A stretch of 64,000 nt of DNA from Planococcus shenhongbingii (GCF_030413635.1 NZ_CP129235.1:3844001-3908000), one strand, 5' to 3'. Shown: positions 44,427 to 53,553, counted from the stretch's first letter. Program-made: numbers and translations. The notes: generated by a model from the sequence alone, not told the origin.

Positions 44427-44759
44427 TTAAAATACCGTTTGCACCAAAAGCATATAAACGATGGTCCCTCCTGCAATCGACAAAAGCATTTGCCTCTTCC
44501 AGACATGCAGCACCGCTACGACAGCAATTGCCAAAAATTCCGGGATGCCCCGGCTTCCCGAAAACAGATTGACATCCTTCAGGCAGTAAATGACCAGCAG
44601 CCCAATGACAGCGGCTGGTAAGACATTCCCCAGATACTGGACATACTTTGGCGTAGCTTTGTTCGGTGGAAAAATGAGAAAAGGAAGGAATCGGGTGAGC
44701 ATGGTGCCGATAATCACCATCGCAATCGTTACAACTTGCTGCGTTAAAGTCATCGTCAT
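44427..44759 (-). CDS. azlD: AzlD-family branched-chain amino acid exporter small subunit
   Basis: A 110-residue membrane protein with about four helices ([20 protein letters not shown], then [15 protein letters not shown] and [16 protein letters not shown]). The early TRFLPFLIF motif is typical of AzlD. Its start overlaps the azlC stop as ATGA. AzlC and AzlD together export branched-chain amino acids and analogues. Confidence 0.9.
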   Translation of the reverse strand: MTMTLTQQVVTIAMVIIGTMLTRFLPFLIFPPNKATPKYVQYLGNVLPAAVIGLLVIYCLKDVNLFSGSRGIPEFLAIAVVAVLHVWKRQMLLSIAGGTIVYMLLVQTVF

Positions 44760-45469
44760 GCTGTCACCTCCACTTTCTTCTCCATTGGTCTTCTAAATAA
44801 GGTAAGAACCCCGAGAATTGCCAGCATTGCCGGAATGGTGAAATTGGTTCCTCCAAATACAACAAGACAAGCAGTTGAAAGCCCAAGCCCCGTTAATGCA
44901 CTGGCGTACTTTTTCCCTGTCATCAGCTGTTCTATGAAAATAACAACAAAAAGTGCAGTCATGACAAACTCCAAACCTTCGGTGTTGAACACGACCAACG
45001 AACCGAAAATGCCGCCAATAGTTGAGCCGATCACCCAGTAAGAATGGTTGAGAAGAGTAACGAAAAAGAAAAACCAGCCTTTATCTACATCTTTTGGAAC
45101 CTTCGCTGAATAATTGATTGAAAAAGATTCATCGCAAAGCCCAAAAATCAGGTACCAGCGCTTGTTCCCCACTCCTTTGAATTTATCCAGCATGGAAATG
45201 CCGTAAAACAAATGCCGAGCATTGACCATAAGTGTCAGAAAAAGCGCATTAATCGGGTTGAAAGCGAGAAGCAATAAATTTGCTGCCACAAACTCCATAG
45301 ATCCGGCAAATATTAAAAAACTCATCAAAATTGGGTAAATGGCATGGAATCCCAATGAATTCATAAAGATGCCGTAAGCGATCCCTAAGAAAAGAAACCC
45401 AGCAAAAATAGGTACGGTGTATGGAAAAGCCGCTTTAAATGCCAATTGTATATGAGGATATCTTTTCAT
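44756..45469 (-). CDS. azlC: AzlC-family branched-chain amino acid exporter large subunit
   Basis: A 237-residue permease. AzlC elements are [62 protein letters not shown] and [15 protein letters not shown] choose the ATG at 45469, preceded by AAGGACGTG. The operon azlCD is divergent from a MocR-type regulator across 141 bases carrying an inverted repeat, so that regulator is the likely controller. In B. subtilis the control is by the Lrp-type AzlB instead. Confidence 0.92.
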   Translation of the reverse strand: MKRYPHIQLAFKAAFPYTVPIFAGFLFLGIAYGIFMNSLGFHAIYPILMSFLIFAGSMEFVAANLLLLAFNPINALFLTLMVNARHLFYGISMLDKFKGVGNKRWYLIFGLCDESFSINYSAKVPKDVDKGWFFFFVTLLNHSYWVIGSTIGGIFGSLVVFNTEGLEFVMTALFVVIFIEQLMTGKKYASALTGLGLSTACLVVFGGTNFTIPAMLAILGVLTLFRRPMEKKVEVTA

Positions 45470-45519
45470 GATTTCACGTCCTTGCAATAAGTTCTTCTTC
45501 AGTTATAGCATACAAAAAA

Positions 45520-45545
45520 CATACAATGAACGAAATAATTGTATG
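45520..45545. promoter_or_regulatory. Inverted repeat between azlC and the MocR gene, candidate operator
   Basis: CATACAAT (45520-45527) and ATTGTATG (45538-45545) are perfect arms 10 bases apart; a third related half-site, CATACAAA, lies at 45509-45516. TATAAT at 45576-45581 is a probable -10 box for the regulator gene. Confidence 0.55.
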
Positions 45546-45610
45546 GATTACAATAATTCGAAGAATCTAAAGTGTTATAATTATAAAAATTAATTTATAA
45601 GGAGATTACC

Positions 45611-46999
45611 ATGCCCGTCAATTCATTTGATCAATACCCTATGTCCTGGAAACCGGATAAGAAAGCGTTGAAACGCCCTGTCTTTTCCTCACTTGCTTCT
45701 ATGCTGGAACAAGATATTGCCAACGGCTTTCTTGCTCCTGGTTCAAAACTGCCTCCACAGCGGGAACTGGCCGACTTTCTGGATCTGAATTTCACTACTA
45801 TCACCCGGGCTTACAAAGTATGTGAAAGAAAAGGCTTAATCTATGCCATTACAGGAAGCGGAACTTTTGTCGCCCCGAATGCAGCACGGTCCATCACCAT
45901 TTCAGCGGACCATACGCCCAACCGCATCGAGCTTGGTTTTGTTACCTCTTTTGAGCAGACCAATGCGCACGTAACAGATACTCTTCAGAAGGTAGCGAAG
46001 AAAAGCTATGTGGAACAATTGCTGAATTACAATGATCCAACAGGGATGCCTCATCAAAAAACTGCCGCGCTCAACTGGATGGAACCGCTTGGCATCTATT
46101 CGGACCCGGACCGCGTCGCAATTGTTTCCGGTGCCCAAAATGCTTTAGCAGTTACTTTGATGGCGTTATTCGAACCTGGCAATCGAATTGCTACTGATTT
46201 ATATACCTATTCAAATTTCATTGAATTGGCGAAACTGTTTCATATTCAATTAGTTCCTATTATTGGAGACCAATTCGGGATGCTGCCGGGTGAACTGGAA
46301 AAGCAGTGCAGCCAAATTACTGTTCACGGCATTTTCCTGATGCCTTCTTGCAGCAATCCAACCACCATTACGATTCCGGATTTCCGCAAACAGGAATTGG
46401 CCGCAGTTATCCGTAAACACCGGTTAATCTTGATTGAAGACGACATTCATGCCTTTCTTACAGCAGGCATCATCACCGATTACCAGCAGCCGATGTTCAA
46501 TTTACTGCCAGAGCAAACCGTCTATATTTGCGGCACCTCTAAGTCCATCTGCTCTGGTTTGCGCGTTGCCTATATGGTTTTTGGCAATGGAATGCGTGAT
46601 AGAATCTCTCAGGCGATTTTCAATATCAATGTAAAGACCTCTTCTTTTGACGCAGAAGTCATTACTGAGCTGATTTTATCGGGAAAAGCCCAAGAAATTG
46701 TTTTGCAAAAGAAAGAGCTTGCTGAACAGGCGAATGATTTGTATTTCAGCTATTTTCCTTCGGCTGAAAATAGCGGGCATCCGCTCAGTTTTTACCGTTG
46801 GCTTCAAATAGATGAAAACATCGGGAATGCTGAAGTAGAAGCCGAAATGGAGAAGCATGGGATTCGCGTGTTTCATTCCGACCGCTTCTTAAGCGGACAG
46901 ACTACTTCAAATAAGTATTTGCGCATTGCGCTTTCTTCAACGGGTTCTCTGGATGAACTGGAGACGGGTTTAAAAATCATTAAGCAGCTTCTCGACTAA
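45611..46999 (+). CDS. MocR/GntR-type regulator with aminotransferase-like domain
   Basis: A 462-residue fusion. Residues 20-85 form a GntR winged HTH (LEQDIANGFLAPGSKLPPQR, ELADFLDLNFTTITRAYKVC). The rest is a fold-type I aminotransferase domain with VSGAQNALAVTLMALFEPG, MPSCSNPTTITIPDFRKQEL, LIEDDIHAF and the PLP-lysine segment YICGTSKSICSGLRVAYMVF, so the lysine is kept. MocR proteins sense metabolites through PLP. Its divergent neighbour azlCD suggests amino-acid control. Confidence 0.92.
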   Translation: MPVNSFDQYPMSWKPDKKALKRPVFSSLASMLEQDIANGFLAPGSKLPPQRELADFLDLNFTTITRAYKVCERKGLIYAITGSGTFVAPNAARSITISADHTPNRIELGFVTSFEQTNAHVTDTLQKVAKKSYVEQLLNYNDPTGMPHQKTAALNWMEPLGIYSDPDRVAIVSGAQNALAVTLMALFEPGNRIATDLYTYSNFIELAKLFHIQLVPIIGDQFGMLPGELEKQCSQITVHGIFLMPSCSNPTTITIPDFRKQELAAVIRKHRLILIEDDIHAFLTAGIITDYQQPMFNLLPEQTVYICGTSKSICSGLRVAYMVFGNGMRDRISQAIFNINVKTSSFDAEVITELILSGKAQEIVLQKKELAEQANDLYFSYFPSAENSGHPLSFYRWLQIDENIGNAEVEAEMEKHGIRVFHSDRFLSGQTTSNKYLRIALSSTGSLDELETGLKIIKQLLD

Positions 47000-47050
47000 A
47001 ACCAGAAAGGAAGGACAGAGGGACTGCTCCTCTGTCCTTCCTTTCTGGTT
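47000..47050. terminator. Long bidirectional terminator
   Basis: A perfect 22-base stem (47000-47021 with 47029-47050) and a 7-base loop, between the convergent MocR and GGDEF genes. It is unusually long for an intrinsic terminator. Confidence 0.8.
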
Positions 47051-47057
47051 CGCTGCT

Positions 47058-48305
47058 TTATTCTTTAATGTAAAATTGATACTGGTTCCGCTGGGCTTTT
47101 GCTTTGTATAAAGCTTTGTCCGCCCGTAAGATCAGCGTGGTTGAATTTTCTCCGTCTTCCGGAAATAACGAGATGCCGATGCTGGAGGTGGCTACGATTT
47201 CCCGTCCTTCCAGAAAGTAAGGTTCCTGGAATGCCTGATGCAGGCGTTCAGCAACTTTTTCCACCACTCCTTTGCCCTTCACTTTATCGATCAGCACGAG
47301 AAACTCATCGCCCCCTACCCGGCAAAGGACATTTTCTCCTCGGATATTCGCACGCAGCCTTCCGGCAAATTGTTTCAATAACTCGTCGCCTATCTGATGG
47401 CCTTCCGTATCGTTGATGCCTTTGAATTTATCGATGTCAATATACAGAAAAGCCAGCATCTCCCCGTGCGCTGTAGCGCGTTCAATCGCCTCATTGATCT
47501 GTTCCGTAAAGTAGCGCCGGTTCGTCAATCCGGTTAAGGGGTCATGAAAAGCCAGGTATTCCAGCTGCGCTTCATAATTTTTCTTGGCCGTGACATCCCG
47601 CAGCAGCAGTTGAATCACCGGTTCTCCTTCAAAATTGATATTCATTGCTTTGATTTCTACCCAAATGGTCTCTCCCGTGAGCTGTGAAACTTGTTCAATG
47701 ATCGGTTCTTTTCTGGCCAGCGCCTGCTTGATTTGTTCTGACAAGGTTTCTCGGTCGTCAGTCTTCAAGAAATCCCAAATCGATTGTCCGAGAAGCTCAG
47801 ATACGCTAGCAGTTCCGGTCAGTTGCAGAGCCGAAGTATTGGCAAAGACAATTTCTCCGTTATTCTCGACAAAAACCGCATCCGGAATAAACTCGATCAA
47901 ATTGCGGTAACAGGTTTCACTGGCCTCCAGCCTCCGTTGAATGCCCATCTGTTCCGTGAAATCCTTGTACATGCCCACTGCCAGCACGTCGCCTTCATTG
48001 ACTGCCCAGTAAGAAGCCAGGATATCCAACACCTGTCCATCTTTTTGTTTCCGCTTTGTCACATGGTAGGGAATATCCTGCCCCTGTCGGAACAACGCCA
48101 ATTGCGCTTCATGTTCGGCCGGCGAAATAGTCGCAAAGAACGGAAAGCAATCGGCATCGTTCAAGTCTTCTTGCTTCCAGCCCAAAATGCTCTCAAACGA
48201 GGGATTGGTCGACAGAATCCGTCCATCGTAGCCGATGGTGAAGATGGCATCGTTCGTGTTGTTCCAGACCAGTTCGAAGATGTTTTGGTGAATGCTTGCG
48301 ATCAT
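47058..48305 (-). CDS. Diguanylate cyclase with two PAS domains
   Basis: A 415-residue soluble protein. PAS 1 is residues 5-120 (VWNNTNDAIFTIGYDGRILS, SFESILGWKQEDL), PAS 2 residues 125-245 (FIPDAVFVENNGEIVFANTS), and the GGDEF domain runs from about 250 (LAFHDPLTGLTNRRYF, DIDKFKGINDTEGHQIGDEL, VLCRVGGDEFLVLI). The active-site GGDEF is intact, so it should make c-di-GMP. There is no transmembrane segment and no EAL domain. The PAS ligand is unknown. Monocistronic. Confidence 0.93.
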   Translation of the reverse strand: MIASIHQNIFELVWNNTNDAIFTIGYDGRILSTNPSFESILGWKQEDLNDADCFPFFATISPAEHEAQLALFRQGQDIPYHVTKRKQKDGQVLDILASYWAVNEGDVLAVGMYKDFTEQMGIQRRLEASETCYRNLIEFIPDAVFVENNGEIVFANTSALQLTGTASVSELLGQSIWDFLKTDDRETLSEQIKQALARKEPIIEQVSQLTGETIWVEIKAMNINFEGEPVIQLLLRDVTAKKNYEAQLEYLAFHDPLTGLTNRRYFTEQINEAIERATAHGEMLAFLYIDIDKFKGINDTEGHQIGDELLKQFAGRLRANIRGENVLCRVGGDEFLVLIDKVKGKGVVEKVAERLHQAFQEPYFLEGREIVATSSIGISLFPEDGENSTTLILRADKALYKAKAQRNQYQFYIKE

Positions 48306-48336
48306 TTCGTTTCCTCCACTCTCTCAATAAATAATG

Positions 48337-48371
48337 AAAAAAGGCTAACCGGATTGATTCCCGATTAGCCT
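48337..48371 (-). terminator. Terminator of the detoxification gene run
   Basis: AGGCTAA and TTAGCCT arms with partial inner CCGG/CCCG pairing. TTTTTTCATT follows on the minus strand. Confidence 0.7.
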
Positions 48372-48426
48372 CCAGTGAATAGCTCAAGTCTTATATATAA
48401 ATCTTCAGTTATGAAACCTGTCTTTC

Positions 48427-49362
48427 TTAATCGAGTGGGCGGACTTCGATCGGAATCAGTGCCTCCGTCAATTGTTCGCGGCGCGTTTCGTACTGCTCCG
48501 GCAACATCAATTTTTCACCCATCGTTTCCGGGGTTTCGTCATGCGCAAAGCCAGGCGGATCGGTCGCAATTTCGAATAGGATTTCGCCGTGCTCCCGAAA
48601 GTACAGCGCGTTGAAATAATTGCGGTCTTTGACTTCGGTGACGCCAAATCCGTGGTTTCGGACATGTTCCTGCCACTCCACATGATCCTGGTCGTCTTCT
48701 GCGCGCCATGCAATGTGGTGCACGGTGCCGACGCCCATCTGGCCGCGTCCTAGAGGGGTTGCTTTGACATCGATGACATTGCCGATATCGCTGGACGAAT
48801 GGAAACGAATCAAGTCGCCTTCTTCTCCGACTTTCTCCAGCCCCATCACTTCTTCCAGGGTCTTCGCCGTTTGATCCGGACGTGAGGAAAGCAGCGTTGC
48901 GCCGCCGAATCCTTTGATGGCGACAGCCGGTGTAATGCCGCCGAACTCAAAGTGGTTCAAATCCCCTTGTTCCCGTTCAACCAGTTCCAGTTGGAGGCCA
49001 TGCGGATCCTCAAACAATAAGTACGTCTCGCCGAAACGCTCTTCTTTCGCAAACGGGATGTTAAATCCTTTCAGCCGTTCTTCCCAGAAAGACAACGCAC
49101 CTGTTGGAACGACATAAGAAGTTACGCCGACTTGTCCAGCGCCGATTTTCCCCGGGTACGCATTTGCCCATGGGAAGAATGTAATGATGGTTCCCGGTTT
49201 CCCGCCGCCATCGCCGAAATACAAATGGTACGTTCCCGGGTCGTCGAAGTTCACGGTTTTCTTGACGAGGCGCAAGCCCAATACGCCGGCATAGAAATCA
49301 ACGTTCTCTTGCGGATGGCCAACAATGGCCGTGATATGGTGAATTCCAGCTGTTTTTTTCAT
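48427..49362 (-). CDS. mhqO: Ring-cleaving dioxygenase (MhqO-like VOC protein)
   Basis: A 311-residue double-VOC protein. Metal ligands of the extradiol type are visible in IHHITAIVGHPQENVDFYAG, HHIAWRAEDDQDHVEWQEHV and FREHGEILFEIATDPPGF. Homologues in B. subtilis (mhqO, mhqE, mhqA) open the ring of hydroquinones and protect against quinones and catechols. The gene lies in a run of five same-strand genes with matching roles. The symbol follows the MhqO/MhqE group; which paralogue it is cannot be told. Confidence 0.85.
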   Translation of the reverse strand: MKKTAGIHHITAIVGHPQENVDFYAGVLGLRLVKKTVNFDDPGTYHLYFGDGGGKPGTIITFFPWANAYPGKIGAGQVGVTSYVVPTGALSFWEERLKGFNIPFAKEERFGETYLLFEDPHGLQLELVEREQGDLNHFEFGGITPAVAIKGFGGATLLSSRPDQTAKTLEEVMGLEKVGEEGDLIRFHSSSDIGNVIDVKATPLGRGQMGVGTVHHIAWRAEDDQDHVEWQEHVRNHGFGVTEVKDRNYFNALYFREHGEILFEIATDPPGFAHDETPETMGEKLMLPEQYETRREQLTEALIPIEVRPLD

Positions 49363-49452
49363 GTTATTTCCTCCTGTAATTTTTAATTTGTTTCGAAAAT
49401 ATTTTCATTATTTCTACTGTGCCTTAAGCAAAAGAGAGGAACTTTCGTGTAA

Positions 49453-49851
49453 TCAGAATAACAATGCGTCAAGAGCGTATTGGCCAGCACCAGTTAACGC
49501 CAGACCGATCACTACCGCCAGGATTACCAAATTGTATTCATAGCCGTTCGCCGTAGACCATAAGCCGTTCGGCAGATGTACTTTGACAATGGCCATCACC
49601 ATGGTTCCTGCGATCAATAGGGCAGCCAGTGGCGTCAAGAAGCCGATTACCAATAACAGCCCGCCGATCAATTCGGATAATCCTGCTGTAAGGGCCATGG
49701 TCTTTCCTGGTTTCAGTCCTAGCGATTCCATCCAGCCGGCAGTTCCTGCCAGGCCGTGTCCACCAAACCAGCCAAATAGTTTTTGTGCTCCATGAGCCGC
49801 AAACAACAATCCAATTACCACTCTAATAATCAATAAACCTATATCCATCAT
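49453..49851 (-). CDS. mhqP: DoxX-family membrane protein (MhqP-like)
   Basis: A 132-residue protein with four membrane helices. DoxX signatures are LIIRVVIGLLFAAHGAQKLF, GWFGGHGLAGTAGWMESLGL, LSELIGGLLLVIGFLTPLAA and AGTMVMAIVKVH. Its place between the dioxygenase and the MhqD-like esterase matches B. subtilis mhqNOP. Its role is probably in membrane quinone or redox balance. Confidence 0.87.
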   Translation of the reverse strand: MMDIGLLIIRVVIGLLFAAHGAQKLFGWFGGHGLAGTAGWMESLGLKPGKTMALTAGLSELIGGLLLVIGFLTPLAALLIAGTMVMAIVKVHLPNGLWSTANGYEYNLVILAVVIGLALTGAGQYALDALLF

Positions 49852-49937
49852 GTTCTTTTTCCTCCAAATTTTTATTTACTCATAGTTCTATAAGTTTCTC
49901 TTTTTTTCGCTGTTTTGAATTGCATGCATTTCTATGA

Positions 49938-50546
49938 TTAATATTTCTGCTGGTACCACTGTCTCGCAGCTTCCACTTCGCTTCCGGTCAACTGGTGGCC
50001 ATGATTTTCCCAATGGACAGCAACCGATGCGTTTGCCGCTTCGAGTGCTTCTTGCAGTTCTTCCGCTTCCCGGACCGGGGAAATCGGATCGTTGGTGCCG
50101 GCAGCGATAAAAATTTGTTTTCCGGTAAGGTCGGGAAGCTCCATGCCGCGTCTTGGCACCATCGGATGGTGCAGGATGGCACCGTTTAGCGCATCCTTAA
50201 AGTGATACAGCAGGCTGGCGGCGATATTCGCGCCATTCGAATAGCCGATCGCGACGATGTTGTCACGGTTGAATTCGTATTTCCCCGCAGCTTCATCCAA
50301 AAAATCATTCAGTTCGTTCGTACGGAACACCAAATCTTCTTCATCGAATACGCCTTCGCTTAAACGCCGGAAGAAACGGGGCATGCCGTGTTCCGAGACA
50401 TTCCCTCTGACACTGAGTACAGATGCCTCTGCATCAATCATCGGTGCCAGTGACAATAACGACTGCTCGTTTCCGCCCGTTCCGTGCAATAACAGGAAGA
50501 CCGGTTTTTCGGGGTTGAATCCTTTTTTAAAGATATGTTCCATCAT
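49938..50546 (-). CDS. mhqD: MhqD-like carboxylesterase/phospholipase
   Basis: A 202-residue alpha/beta hydrolase. Seen are PVFLLLHGTGGNEQSLLSLA, the nucleophile elbow IVAIGYSNGANIAASL, the Asp region AAGTNDPISPV, and the catalytic His in HWENHGHQLT. This matches B. subtilis MhqD (YodD), which is induced by 2-methylhydroquinone. Two adjacent ATGs (50546 and 50543) both follow AAGGA. Confidence 0.87.
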   Translation of the reverse strand: MMEHIFKKGFNPEKPVFLLLHGTGGNEQSLLSLAPMIDAEASVLSVRGNVSEHGMPRFFRRLSEGVFDEEDLVFRTNELNDFLDEAAGKYEFNRDNIVAIGYSNGANIAASLLYHFKDALNGAILHHPMVPRRGMELPDLTGKQIFIAAGTNDPISPVREAEELQEALEAANASVAVHWENHGHQLTGSEVEAARQWYQQKY

Positions 50547-50566
50547 TTATTCCTTCTTTCTTCTTT

Positions 50567-51172
50567 TTATTTGGGTCGCTCGATTGAAAAGATCTCGCCA
50601 ATGGCGGCGTAATTTGCGCCTGCCAACCGGCTGACGGCATCCAAGCCTCTTGGGTCGATGCGGCCGTTTTCGTAAATGGCTTCATCCACATGAAACTGGA
50701 CCACTTCACCGATAAACAAGTCGCTGCCCGGTCCTTCTCCGCCGAGCGGTACCGCCTGCACCAACCGGCATTCCATGCGCACTTTCGATTCCCGGACACC
50801 GGGAACAGAAATCTCTGTGCTCGGCACCAGGGTCAGGTTGGCCATGTCCACTTCACTGTCCTCTGGCGGCAGGGAAGCTGCGGTTTCGTTAATCTTGGTG
50901 ACATTGTCCCGGTCCACAATATGGACCACAAATTCACCGTTTTCGTAAATGTTGCGGGCGGTGTCTTTCCGTTCGCCTGTTGGCCGCTGAATGGCTACGG
51001 ACACCATCGGCGGGTTTGAGGAAACAATCGTGAAGTAGCTGAATGGGGCCCCGTTGACAACCCCTGACTCCGATTGGGTCGTGACAAAAGCGATCGGCCG
51101 CGGAATAATTGAGCCGATCATCAGCTTGTAATTGTCACGTTCCGTATTTTGTTTTGGATTGATTGGAATCAT
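50567..51172 (-). CDS. Flavin reductase-like domain protein
   Basis: A 201-residue FMN-binding split-barrel protein of the DIM6/NtaB type. Seen are IIPRPIAFVTTQSESGVVNG, APFSYFTIVSSNPPMVSVAI and GERKDTARNIYENGEFVVHI, characteristic of flavin reductases that donate reduced FMN to monooxygenases. It sits 50 bases downstream of the second dioxygenase gene and 21 bases upstream of mhqD, so it is part of the detoxification run. Confidence 0.88.
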   Translation of the reverse strand: MIPINPKQNTERDNYKLMIGSIIPRPIAFVTTQSESGVVNGAPFSYFTIVSSNPPMVSVAIQRPTGERKDTARNIYENGEFVVHIVDRDNVTKINETAASLPPEDSEVDMANLTLVPSTEISVPGVRESKVRMECRLVQAVPLGGEGPGSDLFIGEVVQFHVDEAIYENGRIDPRGLDAVSRLAGANYAAIGEIFSIERPK

Positions 51173-51221
51173 GTTTTATTGCCCCTTTGCTAATAAATTT
51201 TGACTTATCATCTTTTCTGTT

Positions 51222-52163
51222 TTACTCAATCGGTTCTAATTTTGCTTCGATTTCTGCACGTCTGGCTTCCAGGAACGGCGGCAAGTCGAGCTCTTTTCCC
51301 AACGATTCAATCGTCGAATCCACAGTGAATCCAGGGCCATCCGTCGCCAGTTCAAACAATATCCCGTTTTCCTCCCGGAAATATAAACTTTCAAAATAAT
51401 AGCGGTCGGTTATTTTCATGACCTGAAAACCGAATTTCTGAATCCGCTGGCGCCACTGTTTGAGTTCCACGCCATCTTTCACGCGGATCGCCACATGGTG
51501 GACACTGCCTTTCCCCGGTTTTTCTTTCGGTCCGTCTTGTTCGACCACAACAATTTCGCCAAATGCCTGCCCTCGAACCGATTGGTAGACGGCTGTATGG
51601 TCTTGTTCGGAAGCGAGCTCGTAGCCGAACAAGCCGGTCAGCGTATTCGCTAAGCTTTCCCGCGACTGAACCGTCATTTCCACTGCGCCCATTCCCAAAA
51701 TGCGGTGTTCAGGTGAAACAATCGAATCTTTCCAGGGCTGCCAGTAAGAAGGGACATCCGCCCCGTCATTATTCAACAGGATCAGCCGCAAGCCCTCCCC
51801 ATCTTCAAAAGGAAGGGCGTCGCGTCCGGCATACTCGGTCAATTCCCCATGCTCCACACCCAGCAGTTCGAACCGCTTTTTCCAATACAGCAAGCTGTCA
51901 TGCGAAGGGACCAGCAGTCCGATGCGGGTGATGGCATCGGTGCCGCGTTTCGTTCTGCCAGCCATCGGCATTTCGAAGAACGACAATTCGGTGCCCGGGC
52001 TGCCGGTCAGATCGCCGTAAAACAGATGGTACATACTTGGATCATCCTGGTTGACCGTTTTCTTTACTCGGCGCAATCCCAGTACTTTTTGATAGAATTG
52101 ATTGGTTTGCCGGCCTTTTTTGGTGATCATTGAAATATGGTGGTGTCCTGCTATTTTCTTCAC
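51222..52163 (-). CDS. Ring-cleaving dioxygenase (MhqA/MhqE-like VOC protein)
   Basis: A 313-residue double-VOC protein, paralogous to the protein at 48427. Metal ligands are in GHHHISMITKKGRQTNQFYQ, VHHVAIRVKDGVELKQWRQR and REENGILFELATDGPGF. I choose GTG at 52163 with AAAGGAAG before it. A frame extension to 52205 has no ribosome site. It is the first gene of the run down to mhqO. I do not see the repressor palindrome directly before it. Confidence 0.87.
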   Translation of the reverse strand: MKKIAGHHHISMITKKGRQTNQFYQKVLGLRRVKKTVNQDDPSMYHLFYGDLTGSPGTELSFFEMPMAGRTKRGTDAITRIGLLVPSHDSLLYWKKRFELLGVEHGELTEYAGRDALPFEDGEGLRLILLNNDGADVPSYWQPWKDSIVSPEHRILGMGAVEMTVQSRESLANTLTGLFGYELASEQDHTAVYQSVRGQAFGEIVVVEQDGPKEKPGKGSVHHVAIRVKDGVELKQWRQRIQKFGFQVMKITDRYYFESLYFREENGILFELATDGPGFTVDSTIESLGKELDLPPFLEARRAEIEAKLEPIE

Positions 52164-52285
52164 GGTGAATTCTTCCTTTCGTTGATAAACTAAATAACGA
52201 ATCATTTATGTTCTCTATAAACCTTCAGCAAAACCTTCCATTCCTATGAAAACATTTTGCTCAATATTTATAGTTATTAAAAACA

Positions 52286-52315
52286 CAAAATGTGCATGTG
52301 CTCATGCACATTTTG
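52286..52315 (-). terminator. Terminator of the azoreductase gene
   Basis: CAAAATGTGCATG and CATGCACATTTTG are perfect 13-base arms with a 4-base loop. Confidence 0.88.
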
Positions 52316-52338
52316 CGAATTTCTTTGAACAAAAATAC

Positions 52339-52881
52339 TTAGCGGATTGTTTTCAACGCTGCAGACCAAGGGATAACCTGATCGAGCATTTGGTTGACCG
52401 AGTCTACTTGGACCGGAGCGGCTTTCAGTTCCGCACCGTTTTCGAAGTCGGTGAACAGGGACAATGCCGGGTGGACGCGGACGTCCGCTACGGACAATTC
52501 ACCCAGGATGCCGCGCAAATGTTCCGCTGCACGTGCGCCGCCGACCGAGCCGTACGAGACGATGCCTGCTGCTTTGTTGTTCCACTCTACGCGCAGGTAA
52601 TCCAATGCATTTTTAAGCGACCCTGTAATCGAGTGGTTGTATTCCTGAGCGATAAAGACGAATCCGTCTTGTGCTGCCACCGCTTCAGACCATGCTGCTG
52701 CGCCTGATGCGTCGCTACCATTTTCACCTAGTAACGGCAATTTGTATTCCGCGATGTCGATGATTGTGTAGTTGGCGTCGCCGCGTTTGTCTGCCAATTC
52801 TTTGACCCAGTTCCCTACTTGTGGGCTTAAGCGCCCTTCACGTGTTGATCCCAAGATGATGCCGATGTTTAAGTTTGTCAT
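52339..52881 (-). CDS. NADPH-dependent FMN reductase / azoreductase-type quinone reductase
   Basis: A 180-residue flavodoxin-fold protein. The FMN phosphate loop is GIILGSTREGRLSPQVGNWV, then IDIAEYKLPLL, and GFVFIAQEYNHSITGSLKNA (the PEYN-type loop). A two-electron reduction of quinones or azo dyes is expected. ATG 52881 follows GAGGAGGAAAC. An operator palindrome (53008-53027) sits before it, and the MarR-type repressor gene is immediately upstream, matching azoR-type genes of the MhqR/YodB regulons. Confidence 0.9.
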   Translation of the reverse strand: MTNLNIGIILGSTREGRLSPQVGNWVKELADKRGDANYTIIDIAEYKLPLLGENGSDASGAAAWSEAVAAQDGFVFIAQEYNHSITGSLKNALDYLRVEWNNKAAGIVSYGSVGGARAAEHLRGILGELSVADVRVHPALSLFTDFENGAELKAAPVQVDSVNQMLDQVIPWSAALKTIR

Positions 52882-53007
52882 TGTTGTTTCCTCCTCTTGT
52901 TGTGTTTTGAATAATTTATTGAAAAAACCCATGTATTCTTTCACCTCCTTAAAAGTTCTTTTGGGGCTCTATTCACATTGCACTTTAGCTATGGAAATTT
53001 TTATCAA

Positions 53008-53027
53008 ATATCTTGAATTCGAGATAT
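53008..53027. promoter_or_regulatory. MhqR-type operator before the azoreductase gene
   Basis: ATATCTTGAATTCGAGATAT is a 20-base palindrome with one mismatched pair. It matches the B. subtilis MhqR box TATCTCGAATTCGAGATA at 17 of 18 positions. It lies between the repressor stop and the azoreductase start. Confidence 0.8.
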
Positions 53028-53041
53028 ATAATTAAAAAAAA

Positions 53042-53476
53042 TTAAAGGCTTTTTGCTTGATAGCCTACTTTTTTGACGGTTTCAATAAAAGCTTCAACTT
53101 CCGCTCGGTCCATGCCTTGAAATACCTCATTGATCGTTTTCTCATGTTCCGGGAAAATGGCCTCCATTAAGCGTTGGCCTTCTTTCGTGAGTTCGGTAAA
53201 AGTCACGCGCCGGTCTTCAGGACACGCTTTCCGGGCAACGAATTTTTTCGCTTCCAGCTTATCGATGACATAAGTGATGCTGCTGCTCGCAATCAACACT
53301 TTTTTTCCAATCAGTTGAATCGGCTGCTTTCCCTGATGATACAGCAGCTCCAATACCGAAAACTCGGTCGGATTCAAGCCATACTGGGCCACGTCCTTTT
53401 TAATGACCTCGTGAAGGGAATCGGTTGCCCGTACGAGGACGGTCAATGCTTTCAAGTTAAGATTCGGCAATTCCAT
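53042..53476 (-). CDS. mhqR: MarR-family repressor, MhqR-like
   Basis: A 144-residue MarR protein. The wHTH is visible as GLNPTEFSVLELLYHQGKQP, IQLIGKKVLIASSSITYVID and KLEAKKFVARKACPEDRRVT (recognition helix then wing). The start is ATG 53476 with GAGG at 7-base spacing; GTG at 53485 would bury the ribosome site. Similarity in sequence and in its operator to B. subtilis MhqR, the repressor released by methylhydroquinone and catechol, is clear. It has no conserved N-terminal redox cysteine; its one Cys lies in the wing region. Confidence 0.88.
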   Translation of the reverse strand: MELPNLNLKALTVLVRATDSLHEVIKKDVAQYGLNPTEFSVLELLYHQGKQPIQLIGKKVLIASSSITYVIDKLEAKKFVARKACPEDRRVTFTELTKEGQRLMEAIFPEHEKTINEVFQGMDRAEVEAFIETVKKVGYQAKSL

Positions 53477-53506
53477 TTGGTTCACCTCATTTATCTTGAA
53501 TTAATT

Positions 53507-53553
53507 TATCTTTAATTCGAGATAATCATAACACGATTATTTTTTAACGTCAA
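53507..53553 (-). promoter_or_regulatory. mhqR promoter with MhqR-type operator
   Basis: Minus strand TTGACG (53553-53548), a 17-base spacer, TATGAT (53530-53525), then immediately TATCTCGAATTAAAGATA (53524-53507), a 16-of-18 match to the MhqR box. A further half-site AATTCAAGATA follows (53502-53492). This indicates autorepression. Confidence 0.78.
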
